Shown here in pieces: positions 27,434-37,085 of a DNA stretch of 64,000 nucleotides. The notes below the pieces were generated by a model that had not been told where the DNA came from, made no database searches, and was given only the letters and a program-made list of their open reading frames with translations. How positions within the stretch are numbered: position 1 is the stretch's first letter; the number at the start of each line of letters is the position of its first letter. Source of the DNA: Paenibacillus silviterrae (GTDB lineage Bacteria; Bacillota; Bacilli; Paenibacillales; NBRC-103111); contig NZ_JASKUT010000001.1 of the NCBI RefSeq assembly GCF_030167925.1, positions 186,001 through 250,000 of the forward strand, given 5' to 3'. The translations under genes and the position numbers were made by a program.

Positions 27434-27796
27434 TTAGCGCCCCCGGCGTCGAAGCCGAGCCCCGAGCACTCCTGCAAGGCCGAGCAAGCCCAACCAGCCG
27501 ATCGAAACCCTGCTGCCGGTCGAATCTTCCGTTCCGGCGGCACGCATCCGGTACATCTCGTCGGCCGTGCCGGTGGCGCCCCAGCGCCCGCCGGAAATGC
27601 CGAGCATATCCACTTGGCGTCCGTCCGCTTCAATTTTGATTCCGGGTCCGTGGATTACCTGGGGGGGAGCCGCGGTAGACCAGGGCAGCCCGGCACCGGC
27701 ATAAGTGCCGGGCACAGCCGGTTGCTGCTGATGCTGCGCCCAAACCGGCGTGCACCAGAGGAGACCCGTCATAATCATTGCAAAGAGCTTTAGCAT
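27434..27796 (-). CDS. Small exported protein with C-terminal Gly/Leu anchor (WGxxGxxG-like)
   Basis: A 120-residue protein with an N-terminal signal peptide (LKLFAMIMTGLLWCTPVWA|Q), a Pro/Gly-rich middle with a WGATGTADE motif, and a C-terminal hydrophobic segment GWLGLLGLAGVLG followed by RLRRRGR. The layout, signal plus C-terminal helix plus arginine cluster, is that of short surface-anchored proteins of the WGxxGxxG/CTERM kind. ATG 27796 has AGGAGG nine bases upstream. It stands alone with its own terminator. Function unknown. Confidence 0.75.
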   Translation of the reverse strand: MLKLFAMIMTGLLWCTPVWAQHQQQPAVPGTYAGAGLPWSTAAPPQVIHGPGIKIEADGRQVDMLGISGGRWGATGTADEMYRMRAAGTEDSTGSRVSIGWLGLLGLAGVLGARLRRRGR

Positions 27797-27871
27797 CTGC
27801 TATAACCTCCTCAACCTGTATAGGTTCAGTATTAGCTATAGCATGCTCGACAAGAAGGGAAAACATGAGAA

Positions 27872-28819
27872 TTAATCAAACCATCCCTTTCTTCGAAACC
27901 ACGAAAACATTCCGAGACCGATACCGAGCATGAAGCTCAGCGCAACAAAATATCCCCATTTCCATGTCAGCTCCGGCATGTACTGAAAATTCATCCCATA
28001 GATGCCGGCAATAAAGGTCAGCGGCATGAAAATCGTCGTAATGACGGTTAAGGTTTTCATTATGGTGTTGGCCCGGTTGGAATTGAGAGATATATAGTTG
28101 TCCCGCATGTCCGAGCTAACCTCGCGATTCGTTTCGATGATTTCTCCCAGCTTCAGCAGGTGATCATAGATATCCGTGAAATAGAACAGCTGGTCCTTTA
28201 AGCCGGAGATCCGGTCGGAATTCGTGATCCGATACAGCAGCTCCCTCATCGGAACGATCGTTCGGCGGAGCTTCAGCAGCCTGGAGCGAACCTCGAAAAC
28301 CTCCTTCATCAGCACCTGTACGGAGGCTTGCTTCGTTTCGATCTCGTTCAGCTGGTCTTCCACCTCATAAACACAAGGAAAGTAGTGATCCACAATCTTG
28401 TCCATAATCAGGTAAGCCGCGTGAATGTGGCCTCTGGCACGGAGAGTGGATTGCTCGCTCATCCGCTTCCAGGCCTCCTCCACTTCGAGAGATATGTCGT
28501 AGTGGAACGAAACCAAATATGCAGGCCCCAGAAACAAATTCACCTCGGAGGCCTTCAGGCTAGGGGTTTCCAGCGCATGCAGGACGAAGAAATGGACCTC
28601 CTCGTAATGCTCCAGCTTCGGACGCTGCAGCAGATGAAGGCAATCCTCAATCGCCAGCGGATGAAAATGAAAATGATGCTCCAAAACGGAGGTCTCCTCG
28701 GGTGTGGGATCCGATAAGTCCACCCAGTACCAGGCAATATCGTCCCGTTGCCCTATCTGCTCCAAGGTGATCCCGGAGAGCAATTCTTGACGTTGATTCA
28801 CAGCTAATACACGGATCAT
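27872..28819 (-). CDS. corA: CorA family Mg2+/divalent metal transporter
   Basis: Pentameric ion channel protein of 315 residues: acidic N-terminal cytoplasmic domain, long coiled helix (about 150-240), and two C-terminal transmembrane helices with the selectivity motif GMN in AGIYGMNFQYMPEL, ending with a basic tail (RRKGWFD). ATG 28819 follows GAGGGG at eight bases and gives the family start MIRVLAV; an in-frame upstream ATG at 28870 overlaps the preceding gene and is unlikely. It is likely co-transcribed with the YitT-like gene. Confidence 0.93.
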   Translation of the reverse strand: MIRVLAVNQRQELLSGITLEQIGQRDDIAWYWVDLSDPTPEETSVLEHHFHFHPLAIEDCLHLLQRPKLEHYEEVHFFVLHALETPSLKASEVNLFLGPAYLVSFHYDISLEVEEAWKRMSEQSTLRARGHIHAAYLIMDKIVDHYFPCVYEVEDQLNEIETKQASVQVLMKEVFEVRSRLLKLRRTIVPMRELLYRITNSDRISGLKDQLFYFTDIYDHLLKLGEIIETNREVSSDMRDNYISLNSNRANTIMKTLTVITTIFMPLTFIAGIYGMNFQYMPELTWKWGYFVALSFMLGIGLGMFSWFRRKGWFD

Positions 28820-28847
28820 CTGTACTACCCCTCGTTGGCTGAGTGAA

Positions 28848-29432
28848 TTAGGAGACGGGAGGAGCTGCATATTTTCTAAAGGTTATCAGGGTGGAGAACA
28901 GTCCGGCTGCCGTCACAGTTATAAGTGATAATACCACTTCCTTCTGATGAAGAACAAGCATCCCGGTGGTGAGGATGAGCAGGTCGAACAGGTAGATCAG
29001 CATACCTGCGTTCATCTTGAATATTCTGGACAGAAGCTGGGCAAACAGGTCCAATCCTTCCGAAGTGATATCGTTCAGAAGCATCACGCCGATCCCGGTA
29101 CCGATCAGTATCCCCCCGAGAATTGCGCTGAACAGCGGCGAAGTCTGCAAGGTGAACGAAACCGGTTGGAAGAACGTAAGAAATACGGCGGAGATCAGCA
29201 GACCGATCACATTGGTATAAAAAAAGGAGCGATTGTAGAACCAGGCGAGCACATACACCGGGAAACTGCAAGCAAGGATAACGGCTCCGATATTCCAGCC
29301 GAGAACATAATTGAGGATGAGGCCGATACCGATCATGCCGCCGTCCAAAATTTGAAAGGGCACAAGGAACTGATGGACCGCAGTGGAGATCAAGAAGGAG
29401 CTGAGGAGTACGGCAAGCGTTTTTTTGAGCAA
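28848..29432 (-). CDS. YitT/DUF161 family membrane protein, short form
   Basis: Membrane protein of 194 residues with five or so helices (STAVHQFLVPFQILDGGMIG, NIGAVILACSFPVYVLAW and others), typical of the N-terminal membrane half of YitT proteins; the C-terminal DUF2179 domain present in full-length members is missing. TTG start at 29432 with GGAGGT eight bases upstream. Role unknown. It lies 28 bp before corA on the same strand and diverges from the HTH/ClpP operon. Confidence 0.82.
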   Translation of the reverse strand: MLKKTLAVLLSSFLISTAVHQFLVPFQILDGGMIGIGLILNYVLGWNIGAVILACSFPVYVLAWFYNRSFFYTNVIGLLISAVFLTFFQPVSFTLQTSPLFSAILGGILIGTGIGVMLLNDITSEGLDLFAQLLSRIFKMNAGMLIYLFDLLILTTGMLVLHQKEVVLSLITVTAAGLFSTLITFRKYAAPPVS

Positions 29433-29528
29433 GGATCTGCACCTCCGTTCTTCAGGACACTCCCCATATGTATGCGTTCGGACTGGAGAGAATAACCGGT
29501 TTGTCCTCCGGGTTCCGCTTGGAAGTGT

Positions 29529-29557
29529 TTGACAAACGAAGTATAACGTAATAAAAT
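29529..29557 (+). promoter_or_regulatory. Sigma-A promoter for HTH/ClpP operon
   Basis: TTGACA (29529-29534), 17 bp, TAAAAT (29552-29557), 37 bp before the HTH gene start. Confidence 0.75.
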
Positions 29558-29593
29558 ATTTTTACGTACAGAAAAAGTGTTAGGTGGTTGGTC

Positions 29594-30196
29594 GTGGTGA
29601 CCTTTGAGATTCAAGAGAGCCGAATGGTCGAATCCCCGGAGCAGGCAATCGCTTTGCTGCATCCGCTTCGAGCAGATATCGTTTCCAGACTTGCCGAGCC
29701 TGCCTCCGCCGCAGAGATCGCAAGAGCGCTCGGAGAGGCCCCGCAGCGGATGAATTATCATCTTAAGGCATTGGAGAAGGTGGGCTTGATCCGGAAAGTC
29801 GGGACTCGGCAGGTGCGTAATTTGGTCGAGGTGCTGTACCAAGCCATAGCCAAAACCTTCATCCTTGCGGAGTCGCTCAGCCTGCCGCCGGAGACCTTGG
29901 AACGGCTGAAGGAGCATGGATCGCTTCTGCAGCTCGTAACAACGGCGGAGCAGATGAAGAAGGATGCCGTGATGCTGATGGAGGAGGCGGAGACAGCTGC
30001 GGAAACACCAAGCGCTACGCTCCAGTTTCAGGTACATCTCAAGGATGGGGAGGAGCGGCAAGCCTTTATCGAGGAATATGCAGCAATGGTGGAGCAGCTG
30101 GTGAATAAGTATCATGCAAGGAAGCAAGGAGCCGCGGCCTATCGGGTGCTGCTGGCTGCCTATCCTAAGCCGGGTGAAGGAGGAGATCGGACATGA
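29594..30196 (+). CDS. ArsR-like winged-helix transcription regulator (HTH_20)
   Basis: About 200 residues. The N-terminal half is a winged helix: QAIALLHPLRADIVSRL, ASAAEIARALGEAPQRMNYH as recognition region, HLKALEKVGLIRKVG as wing. The C-terminal half (LQFQVHLKDGEERQAFIEEYAAMV) is helical and may bind a ligand or dimerise. No ArsR metal-binding CxC motif is visible, so it is not an arsenic sensor. Start GTG 29594 or 29597 after AGGTGG. Its stop overlaps the next small gene by four bases. Confidence 0.82.
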   Translation: MVTFEIQESRMVESPEQAIALLHPLRADIVSRLAEPASAAEIARALGEAPQRMNYHLKALEKVGLIRKVGTRQVRNLVEVLYQAIAKTFILAESLSLPPETLERLKEHGSLLQLVTTAEQMKKDAVMLMEEAETAAETPSATLQFQVHLKDGEERQAFIEEYAAMVEQLVNKYHARKQGAAAYRVLLAAYPKPGEGGDRT

Positions 30197-30420
30197 GCGA
30201 CAAAGATCATGTATTGCTGAAAAGGTCCGCCGTGAAGGAAGGGAAGAGGGACGGAGGGATGCCGATGCCGTCAGAAGAAGATTTGGTATCCAGCAGGCTG
30301 CTTCACCCTGGAGACGAAGACAGAGAGCCAGTTCGGCTGCTGATCGTCACATCAGGCTTCGGACGCACCGGAGGAAGCAACAGAGGAAAGAACGCCGATA
30401 TTTGCAGTATGGCAGCATAG
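30193..30420 (+). CDS. Possible small protein of 75 residues between HTH regulator and clpP
   Basis: It starts with ATG in an ATGA overlap with the HTH gene and has GGAGGAGATCGG as ribosome site, which supports translation. The sequence is charged and low in structure (MSDKDHVLLKRSAVKEGKRDGG, then REPVRLLIVTSGFG, Gly/Ser-rich end). No known domain. The overlap and site are the only support. Confidence 0.45.
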   Translation: MSDKDHVLLKRSAVKEGKRDGGMPMPSEEDLVSSRLLHPGDEDREPVRLLIVTSGFGRTGGSNRGKNADICSMAA

Positions 30421-30453
30421 GGAGTTGAATGAATTGTGACGGAGGTGCCAAAA

Positions 30454-31035
30454 ATGACATTTGTGCCTATGGTTGTGGAGCAAACGGGACGCGGAGAGCG
30501 CTCCTATGATATTTATTCCAGATTGCTGAAGGATCGGATCGTGTTCCTGGGTACGGAGGTAAATGACCATTCGGCCAATGCGATCATTGCGCAGCTGCTG
30601 TTCCTGGCGGCAGAGGATCCTGAGAAGGATATTCACCTATACATTAACTCTCCCGGAGGATCGACCTCGGCGGGTCTCGCCATATTTGATACGATGCAGT
30701 TCATCAAACCGGACGTATCGACCATATGTGTCGGCAGTGCCGCTTCCATGGGAGCTGTCCTTCTTGCCGCAGGGGCTCCGGGGAAGCGATTGGCGCTGCC
30801 AAATGCCGAGGTCATGATTCATCAGCCCTGGGGAGGAGCGCAAGGGCAGGCGGCCGATATCCACATTCGGGCACAGCACATTCTTAAAACCCGTCTGATT
30901 CTAAATCGGATCTTATCCGAACGTTCCGGACAGCCGCTGGAGAAGATCGAGCGTGATACGGATCGGGATTACTATATGACCGCAGCGGAGTCGGTAGCTT
31001 ATGGGTTGATCGATAAAGTAATCGAGCGAGTGTGA
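30454..31035 (+). CDS. clpP: ATP-dependent Clp protease proteolytic subunit (ClpP-type)
   Basis: Serine protease of 193 residues; barrel-forming partner of Clp ATPases. The triad is intact: Ser in [15 protein letters not shown], His in MIHQPWGG, Asp in [14 protein letters not shown], and the N-terminal part shows [12 protein letters not shown] 30454 lies six bases after GGAGGTG, so [10 protein letters not shown] is the likely N-terminus rather than the GTG at 30436. The setting, behind a winged-helix regulator and with its own terminator, differs from the usual housekeeping clpP, so it may be a second copy. Confidence 0.93.
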   Translation: MTFVPMVVEQTGRGERSYDIYSRLLKDRIVFLGTEVNDHSANAIIAQLLFLAAEDPEKDIHLYINSPGGSTSAGLAIFDTMQFIKPDVSTICVGSAASMGAVLLAAGAPGKRLALPNAEVMIHQPWGGAQGQAADIHIRAQHILKTRLILNRILSERSGQPLEKIERDTDRDYYMTAAESVAYGLIDKVIERV

Positions 31036-31051
31036 GAAGAAGGCTGAAGAA

Positions 31052-31088
31052 GACCGGTCCATCCGTGAAGGGATGAGGCCGGTTTTTT
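31052..31088 (+). terminator. Terminator after clpP
   Basis: ACCGGTCCATCC / GGGATGAGGCCGGT stem followed by TTTTTTC. Confidence 0.85.
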
Positions 31089-31155
31089 CAGGTTCTGCGC
31101 GAATACGCGGCAAATTGACAGGTACTAGAAAAAGATAGTACTTTTTTTCCATGTC

Positions 31156-31165
31156 TACAGCTGTA
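31156..31165. promoter_or_regulatory. TACAnnTGTA palindrome (CopY/BlaI-type operator?)
   Basis: TACAGCTGTA upstream of the DUF2157 gene equals the TACAnnTGTA box bound by CopY/BlaI/MecI repressors. A second inverted repeat, TTGCCT/AGGCAA, is at 31184-31199. A TTGACA at 31115-31120 lacks a well-spaced -10. Confidence 0.35.
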
Positions 31166-31220
31166 TACTGGAGATATAACAGGTTGCCTCTACAGGCAAG
31201 TTGAATAAGGGGTGAGCAGG

Positions 31221-32456
31221 ATGAGCAGAAAATGGGTGGAGAAAGAAGGCCCGCGTTGGGTGGATAAGGGAATCGTCACCCGCGAACAGGTGGAGCAAAT
31301 TACACGCTTGTATGAAGATAAAAAGCATGCTGTAGGGCTGCTTCCGATTCTCGGAAGCCTGCTGGTAGGGTTAGGGATTTTAAGCTTTGTCGCGGCGAAT
31401 TGGCAGGAGATTCCGCAGCTGTTCCGTCTTGCCATGATGATGGCGGTTATGGCCGGCTTCTACGGAGCGGGGGAGAAGCTGATCCGGAATGGACAGGACC
31501 GGCTCGGCCTGGCGTTGGTAAGCTTAGGTCTCGTCAGCTTCGGAGCCTCCATGGTCTTGATCGGCCAGATGTTCCATCTGATCGCGTATAACGCGGGAAC
31601 GTTCATCCTATGGGCTTGTGCGGGTGCAGGTCTCGCGTGGATTTATCGGAGCAGGTATTTATACTTGATTGCTCTGTTGCTCTTTACCATAGCTCAGTGG
31701 TATGCATCAACCGAGCTTCACGGCTTCAGCTATACTTCGATCGTACTGATGGCGCTTAGCTTAGGCGGCTATCTGTGGAAAAGGCCTGATTCGCAGCTGA
31801 TGTCGGCTTTCAGCATCAGCTTCGTGCTTCAATCCATCATGTGGGTAGGGGCGGAGGATTTCAGGTTCGTGTGGGCCTTCCTGCCTGTGATGGCACTGTA
31901 TGTGCTTGGGGACTGGTGGAAGGAACGCAGGCCGGCATTCGCCCTGCAAACGGCCCCTTTAGCGCTGGCCTTTGGCTTCGCCCTGGTGATGGTGCTGTTC
32001 CCGGAGGCGTATACCGGCGGCAGTTATGGCATGGAGCGTAACACGATACTCATTTCGCCGTGGTATGTGGTGCTTCTGGTCGTCTTATTCGCCGTCTCCT
32101 TCTTCGGCAAGCTTCGGCAAAAGCAGGCGGCAGGTGCGTTTGAATGGATTCTCCTTGCTCCTTTCTTTTATTTGCCGGAAGGAATGAGCGTGCTGTATTT
32201 ACTGGCGATGTTCTTTTTCTCCTTCTACGTATTATGGCAGGGGTATTTGGAGGAATGGCGCTTTAAAATCAATGTAGGCACCTTCTTGTTCATTATTAGC
32301 ACGATGGTGGCTTACGGGAAGCTGACATGGGATTTTATGGACAAATCGCTGTTTTTTATTCTGGGAGGGCTGCTTCTGCTGCTTCTTAGCTGGTTCCTAA
32401 ACCGGAGGAAAAAACAGTTCTTCGAACAGATGAAGGAGGACAAAGAGCATGAATAG
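31221..32456 (+). CDS. DUF2157 multi-pass membrane protein
   Basis: A protein of 411 residues with the DUF2157 N-terminus (KWVEKEGPRWVDKGIVTREQ, ITRLYED) followed by about ten transmembrane segments and a basic end (NRRKKQFFEQMKED). Function unknown; the family regularly precedes a GDYXXLXY protein, as here. ATG 31221 with AAGGGGTGAG upstream. Its end overlaps the next gene by eight bases, which indicates translational coupling. Confidence 0.85.
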   Translation: MSRKWVEKEGPRWVDKGIVTREQVEQITRLYEDKKHAVGLLPILGSLLVGLGILSFVAANWQEIPQLFRLAMMMAVMAGFYGAGEKLIRNGQDRLGLALVSLGLVSFGASMVLIGQMFHLIAYNAGTFILWACAGAGLAWIYRSRYLYLIALLLFTIAQWYASTELHGFSYTSIVLMALSLGGYLWKRPDSQLMSAFSISFVLQSIMWVGAEDFRFVWAFLPVMALYVLGDWWKERRPAFALQTAPLALAFGFALVMVLFPEAYTGGSYGMERNTILISPWYVVLLVVLFAVSFFGKLRQKQAAGAFEWILLAPFFYLPEGMSVLYLLAMFFFSFYVLWQGYLEEWRFKINVGTFLFIISTMVAYGKLTWDFMDKSLFFILGGLLLLLLSWFLNRRKKQFFEQMKEDKEHE

Positions 32457-32985
32457 GGAGAGCGTGACGGTAAGGCGACGTCCGATGTGGATGACGGTTT
32501 CGACGATGCTGCAGCTGCTCGTGCTCGCGGGCATTGCGATATCGTACTATGCGGTCGGCTGGTTCGGTCAGGATGTAAGATTGAAGACGGTGCCTGTGGA
32601 TCCGCGAGATATTTTATACGGGGATTATGTAACGCTTAGCTATGATATCAGCAGGCTTTCTCCTTCGTTATGGAAGGAAGGGGGAGAGCTTCCGCAGCCG
32701 GGAACGCCGATCTATGTAGTTGTTAGACAAGGGCCGATGGAATGGGCTGAGGTTGTTGGGGCTTACCGGTCGGAGCCGGCGGTTGCCGAAGGCGAGGTCG
32801 TCATTAAGGGCCGCGTCGATTACAGCTGGGACGAGGAGATCCGGGTCGATTACGGTATCGAGCGTTATTACGTGCCCGAGAATACGGGCAAGGTGCTTGA
32901 GGATAAGGCGGATCGCTTGACGGTGAAGCTGAAGGTGGCTCCTTGGGGGCAAGCGAAGATCGAAGGCATCGAAGAGCGAAAGTGA
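32449..32985 (+). CDS. GDYXXLXY domain membrane-anchored protein
   Basis: A protein of 178 residues: short basic N-tail (VTVRRRP), one transmembrane helix (about 15-40), then an extracytoplasmic beta domain with the signature GDYVTLSYDI. Partner of the DUF2157 protein; the pair is common in bacteria without known function. ATG 32449 lies inside the end of the DUF2157 gene with GGAGGACAAAG upstream. Confidence 0.87.
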   Translation: MNRESVTVRRRPMWMTVSTMLQLLVLAGIAISYYAVGWFGQDVRLKTVPVDPRDILYGDYVTLSYDISRLSPSLWKEGGELPQPGTPIYVVVRQGPMEWAEVVGAYRSEPAVAEGEVVIKGRVDYSWDEEIRVDYGIERYYVPENTGKVLEDKADRLTVKLKVAPWGQAKIEGIEERK

Positions 32986-33017
32986 AGCGATGTCGCCAAT
33001 CGTAAGACATCGGGTGT

Positions 33018-33046
33018 TTGCTTGCCGCGGGCCTGCCCCTTACAAT
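33018..33046 (+). promoter_or_regulatory. Probable sigma-A promoter for lipL
   Basis: TTGCTT (33018-33023), 17 bp, TACAAT (33041-33046), about 40 bp ahead of the start codon. Confidence 0.5.
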
Positions 33047-33084
33047 AAGGAATAGACAAGACGGACAGGGGGCGGCAGTTACGC

Positions 33085-33951
33085 ATGAGTAGGGAGCTTG
33101 AGGGGAATACCTTTCGGAAAGCGGAAGATGAGGCAGCGCTTCAGCTGCCGGGCAGCATGTTACTATGGGATCGTACAGCACATCTGGAGGAGCCGGATGT
33201 GCTGTATCCGTTCGCGCTGGAGGAGCTTCTGTGCAGGCATGTGGGTGAGGGCGGAGTCCCTCTGGTGCATTTATGGAGGCATCCGAAGGCGTTTGTCGTG
33301 GGACTCAGGGACAGCAGGCTGCCTTATGCGGCGGAAGCGATACGCTGGCTGGAGTCGGAGGGCTACTCGGCCACGGTCCGAAATTCCGGTGGGGCGGCAG
33401 TGCCGCTGGACTCGGGCGTCGTGAATGTGTCCCTAGTGCTGCCCAAACGGCAAGGCGAGCTTGATTTCCACGATGATTTCGAGCGGATGTATCGGCTGAT
33501 TGCCAGAGCATTATCGGAGTCCGACGTGGCTAAGGGCGAGATTGTGGGAGCGTATTGCCCGGGAGATTACGATTTAAGCATCGGAGGCCGTAAGTTTTGC
33601 GGCATCGCCCAGCGGCGTCAGGCCAAGGCCTATGTCATTCAAGCCTTCGTCGTTGTGGAAGGGAAAGGGCAAGAGATGGCCGCACGGGTGCGGGAATTTT
33701 ACCGTAGGGCCTCCGGGGGCTCGGAAGCGCTGGATTATCCACGCGTTACGGAGAACAGCATGGCAAGCTTGGCTGAGCTGACGGAACCGTCCGGCACCAT
33801 GACGGCAGAGCGGTTCATTGAAGGGGTAAAGCGCGTGGTGCGTGAGCGGCAGAAGCAGGAGCCTCTGGATGAAAAGACCGTGCTGCTGCCTACCCGGGAG
33901 CAGGTCCTCGAGATGGCGGACATGCTCCGGGCAAGGTATGGAGTAACATAA
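33085..33951 (+). CDS. lipL: Octanoyl-[GcvH]:protein N-octanoyltransferase (LipL-type)
   Basis: A protein of 288 residues from the biotin/lipoate ligase fold. In Bacillus LipL moves octanoyl groups from GcvH to E2 subunits before sulfur insertion by LipA. Visible are the substrate-pocket motif VRNSGGAAVPLDSGVVNVSL, the catalytic cysteine (Cys158) in GAYCPGDYDLSIGGRKF and the lysine/RRQAKA region. No ATP-ligase C-terminal domain, which argues against LplA. ATG 33085 with GGGGGCGG upstream. It lies near the pyruvate dehydrogenase operon, whose E2 would be a client. LipM is the alternative family member. Confidence 0.82.
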   Translation: MSRELEGNTFRKAEDEAALQLPGSMLLWDRTAHLEEPDVLYPFALEELLCRHVGEGGVPLVHLWRHPKAFVVGLRDSRLPYAAEAIRWLESEGYSATVRNSGGAAVPLDSGVVNVSLVLPKRQGELDFHDDFERMYRLIARALSESDVAKGEIVGAYCPGDYDLSIGGRKFCGIAQRRQAKAYVIQAFVVVEGKGQEMAARVREFYRRASGGSEALDYPRVTENSMASLAELTEPSGTMTAERFIEGVKRVVRERQKQEPLDEKTVLLPTREQVLEMADMLRARYGVT

Positions 33952-33982
33952 ACCAAGGGTGCGCTGTAGTGGCAGCTGGCTA

Positions 33983-34711
33983 TCAGCGAAGCATGCGTAT
34001 CAGCATCGCCGGTAATTCAATTTGCCAGAAGCCCCATAGGTGCTTCCCCGGCTTTTCTTCATAATGAACCTGACAGCTTCTCGATACGAGGAGCTTTTTT
34101 GCCGTTCGGTTCGCCTCAAGGAAGTCAAAGCTCCCTCGCTCCGTGCGCACCTCCGTTTCCTCCAGTCCGATGACCATGTCCACCTGCAGGTCTGACAAGT
34201 CGGTTTCTATGGCAATCCGGTCCTGCGTTGTTTGTAAAAATGCGCCGGATAAGGATATTACTTTCCGAAATAGGCTAGGATAATCTAGAGCAAGATGCAA
34301 GGAAACGGTGCCGCCCAGCGAATCACCAGCAAGAAGACGGTTCGCAGGCTCCCGGCGGATGGGATATTTGTTCTCCAGAAAAGGGATCAGCTCCTCGGCA
34401 AAAAAGCGACAGTAGGCCGAAAAGCGGTTGCCTTCCGGAGCATATTCGGAAGTTCTCACAGCTTTGTCGACGTCCACTCCTACGATGATGGCCGGTTCCA
34501 CGCCTTCGTCGTAGATAAGCCGGTTCATTGTGGTGACGATTCTGCCGAAATTAAAAAAGTCTTCTCCATCCTGACAGTAAATGACAGGATAGGAGACAAG
34601 CTCGTTATAGCCCGGCGGCAAGAAGACGCGAAGCGAACGTTCCTCGCCCAATAGGGCGGAAGCGAGCCGTTCTTTGACAATGGTTCTTTTATAGTACAAG
34701 CTGTCGTCCAT
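33983..34711 (-). CDS. Alpha/beta hydrolase, esterase D/enterochelin-esterase type
   Basis: Soluble protein of 242 residues. The nucleophile elbow GDSLGG (Ser) follows NRLLAGDSLGGTVSLHLAL; the N-terminal RSLRVFLPPGYNE and YPVIYCQDGEDFF are typical of putative esterases (COG2382-like). The final histidine is likely in GKHLWGFWQ. No signal peptide. ATG 34711 has GGAGGTTTCT upstream. Substrate unknown; no siderophore genes nearby. Divergent from the pdh operon. Confidence 0.85.
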   Translation of the reverse strand: MDDSLYYKRTIVKERLASALLGEERSLRVFLPPGYNELVSYPVIYCQDGEDFFNFGRIVTTMNRLIYDEGVEPAIIVGVDVDKAVRTSEYAPEGNRFSAYCRFFAEELIPFLENKYPIRREPANRLLAGDSLGGTVSLHLALDYPSLFRKVISLSGAFLQTTQDRIAIETDLSDLQVDMVIGLEETEVRTERGSFDFLEANRTAKKLLVSRSCQVHYEEKPGKHLWGFWQIELPAMLIRMLR

Positions 34712-34888
34712 CAGAGAAACCTCCTGTGTATTATAACAGCAGAATCGACATATTTTGAGTGATGCTCAAGGATTCTGATGCTCCCAGCTGTGCTGCTGTC
34801 TAAGTAAGCTATGCAAACTGTATTATATATTTTGTGAAACTGTTATATACATAATTAAGTTATAAATGCGGATGAAACAAGTATTATC

Positions 34889-36048
<1,160 letters not shown>

Positions 36049-36076
36049 GGGCACAGGAGAGGGAGGAATAGCAATC

Positions 36077-37057
36077 ATGGCTCAAATGACAATGATTCAA
36101 GCGATAAAGGATGCAATGCGCGTCGAGCTGCAGCGCGATCCGAACGTAGTGATTTTCGGGGAAGACGTCGGTAAGGTCGGCGGGGTATTCCGCGCTACCG
36201 AGGGACTTCAAGGCGAATTCGGCGAAGAGCGAGTATATGACACGCCTCTGGCCGAATCCGCGATCGGCGGTATGGCTGTAGGTATGGCGATTCAGGGCTT
36301 CCGTCCGATTATGGAAATTCAGTTTGTCGGCTTCTTGTTCGAAGCGTTCGACCAGATCGCCGTACAGGCTGCCCGCATGCGTTTCCGTTCCGGCGGCCGC
36401 TATCAAGCGCCGATTACCATTCGTATGCCGTTCGGCGGCGGTGTGAAGGCAGCTGAGCTGCACACGGATCCGCTGGAAGGCTTGTTCGTTCAAACACCGG
36501 GGCTGAAGGTGGTTGTCCCGTCCAACCCTTACGATGCGAAGGGGCTGCTCATCTCCGCTATCCGCGACAACGATCCGGTTGTGTTCATGGAGCACTTGAA
36601 CCTGTACCGCTCGTTCCGTGCCGAAGTGCCGGAGGGTGAATACACGGTGCCGATCGGTAAGGCAAATGTAGTGCGCGAAGGTACGGACGCAACGATCATT
36701 ACTTACGGCGCTATGGTTCACACTTCCTTGAAGGCAGCGGAAGAAATCGAGAAAACCCGCGGCGCGAAGGTGGAGGTCATCGATCTGCGCACCTTGATGC
36801 CTCTTGATATCGAAACGATCGTGGAATCGATCAAGAAGACCAACCGCGCGATCGTCGTTCAGGAAGCGCAGAAGACAGCCGGTATTGCGGCTGAAGTGAT
36901 CGCTCAAATCAACGAGCAGGCTATTCTTCATCTGGAAGCGCCGGTGCTGCGCGTCGCACCTCCGGACACGGTGTATCCTTTCGCACAGATTGAGGATCAA
37001 TGGCTTCCGAACCCTGCCCGTATTATCGCGGGATTGAATAAAGTATTGGATTTCTAA
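36077..37057 (+). CDS. pdhB: Pyruvate dehydrogenase E1 component, beta subunit
   Basis: Partner of PdhA, 326 residues; forms the alpha2-beta2 E1. Family features: [18 protein letters not shown], the glutamate in [35 protein letters not shown], and the C-terminal [23 protein letters not shown] 36077 with GGGAGGAATA upstream. Length and start are normal. Confidence 0.96.
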   Translation: MAQMTMIQAIKDAMRVELQRDPNVVIFGEDVGKVGGVFRATEGLQGEFGEERVYDTPLAESAIGGMAVGMAIQGFRPIMEIQFVGFLFEAFDQIAVQAARMRFRSGGRYQAPITIRMPFGGGVKAAELHTDPLEGLFVQTPGLKVVVPSNPYDAKGLLISAIRDNDPVVFMEHLNLYRSFRAEVPEGEYTVPIGKANVVREGTDATIITYGAMVHTSLKAAEEIEKTRGAKVEVIDLRTLMPLDIETIVESIKKTNRAIVVQEAQKTAGIAAEVIAQINEQAILHLEAPVLRVAPPDTVYPFAQIEDQWLPNPARIIAGLNKVLDF

Positions 37058-37085
37058 GCTGACGGAGACTAGGAGGTTTGCGGGT

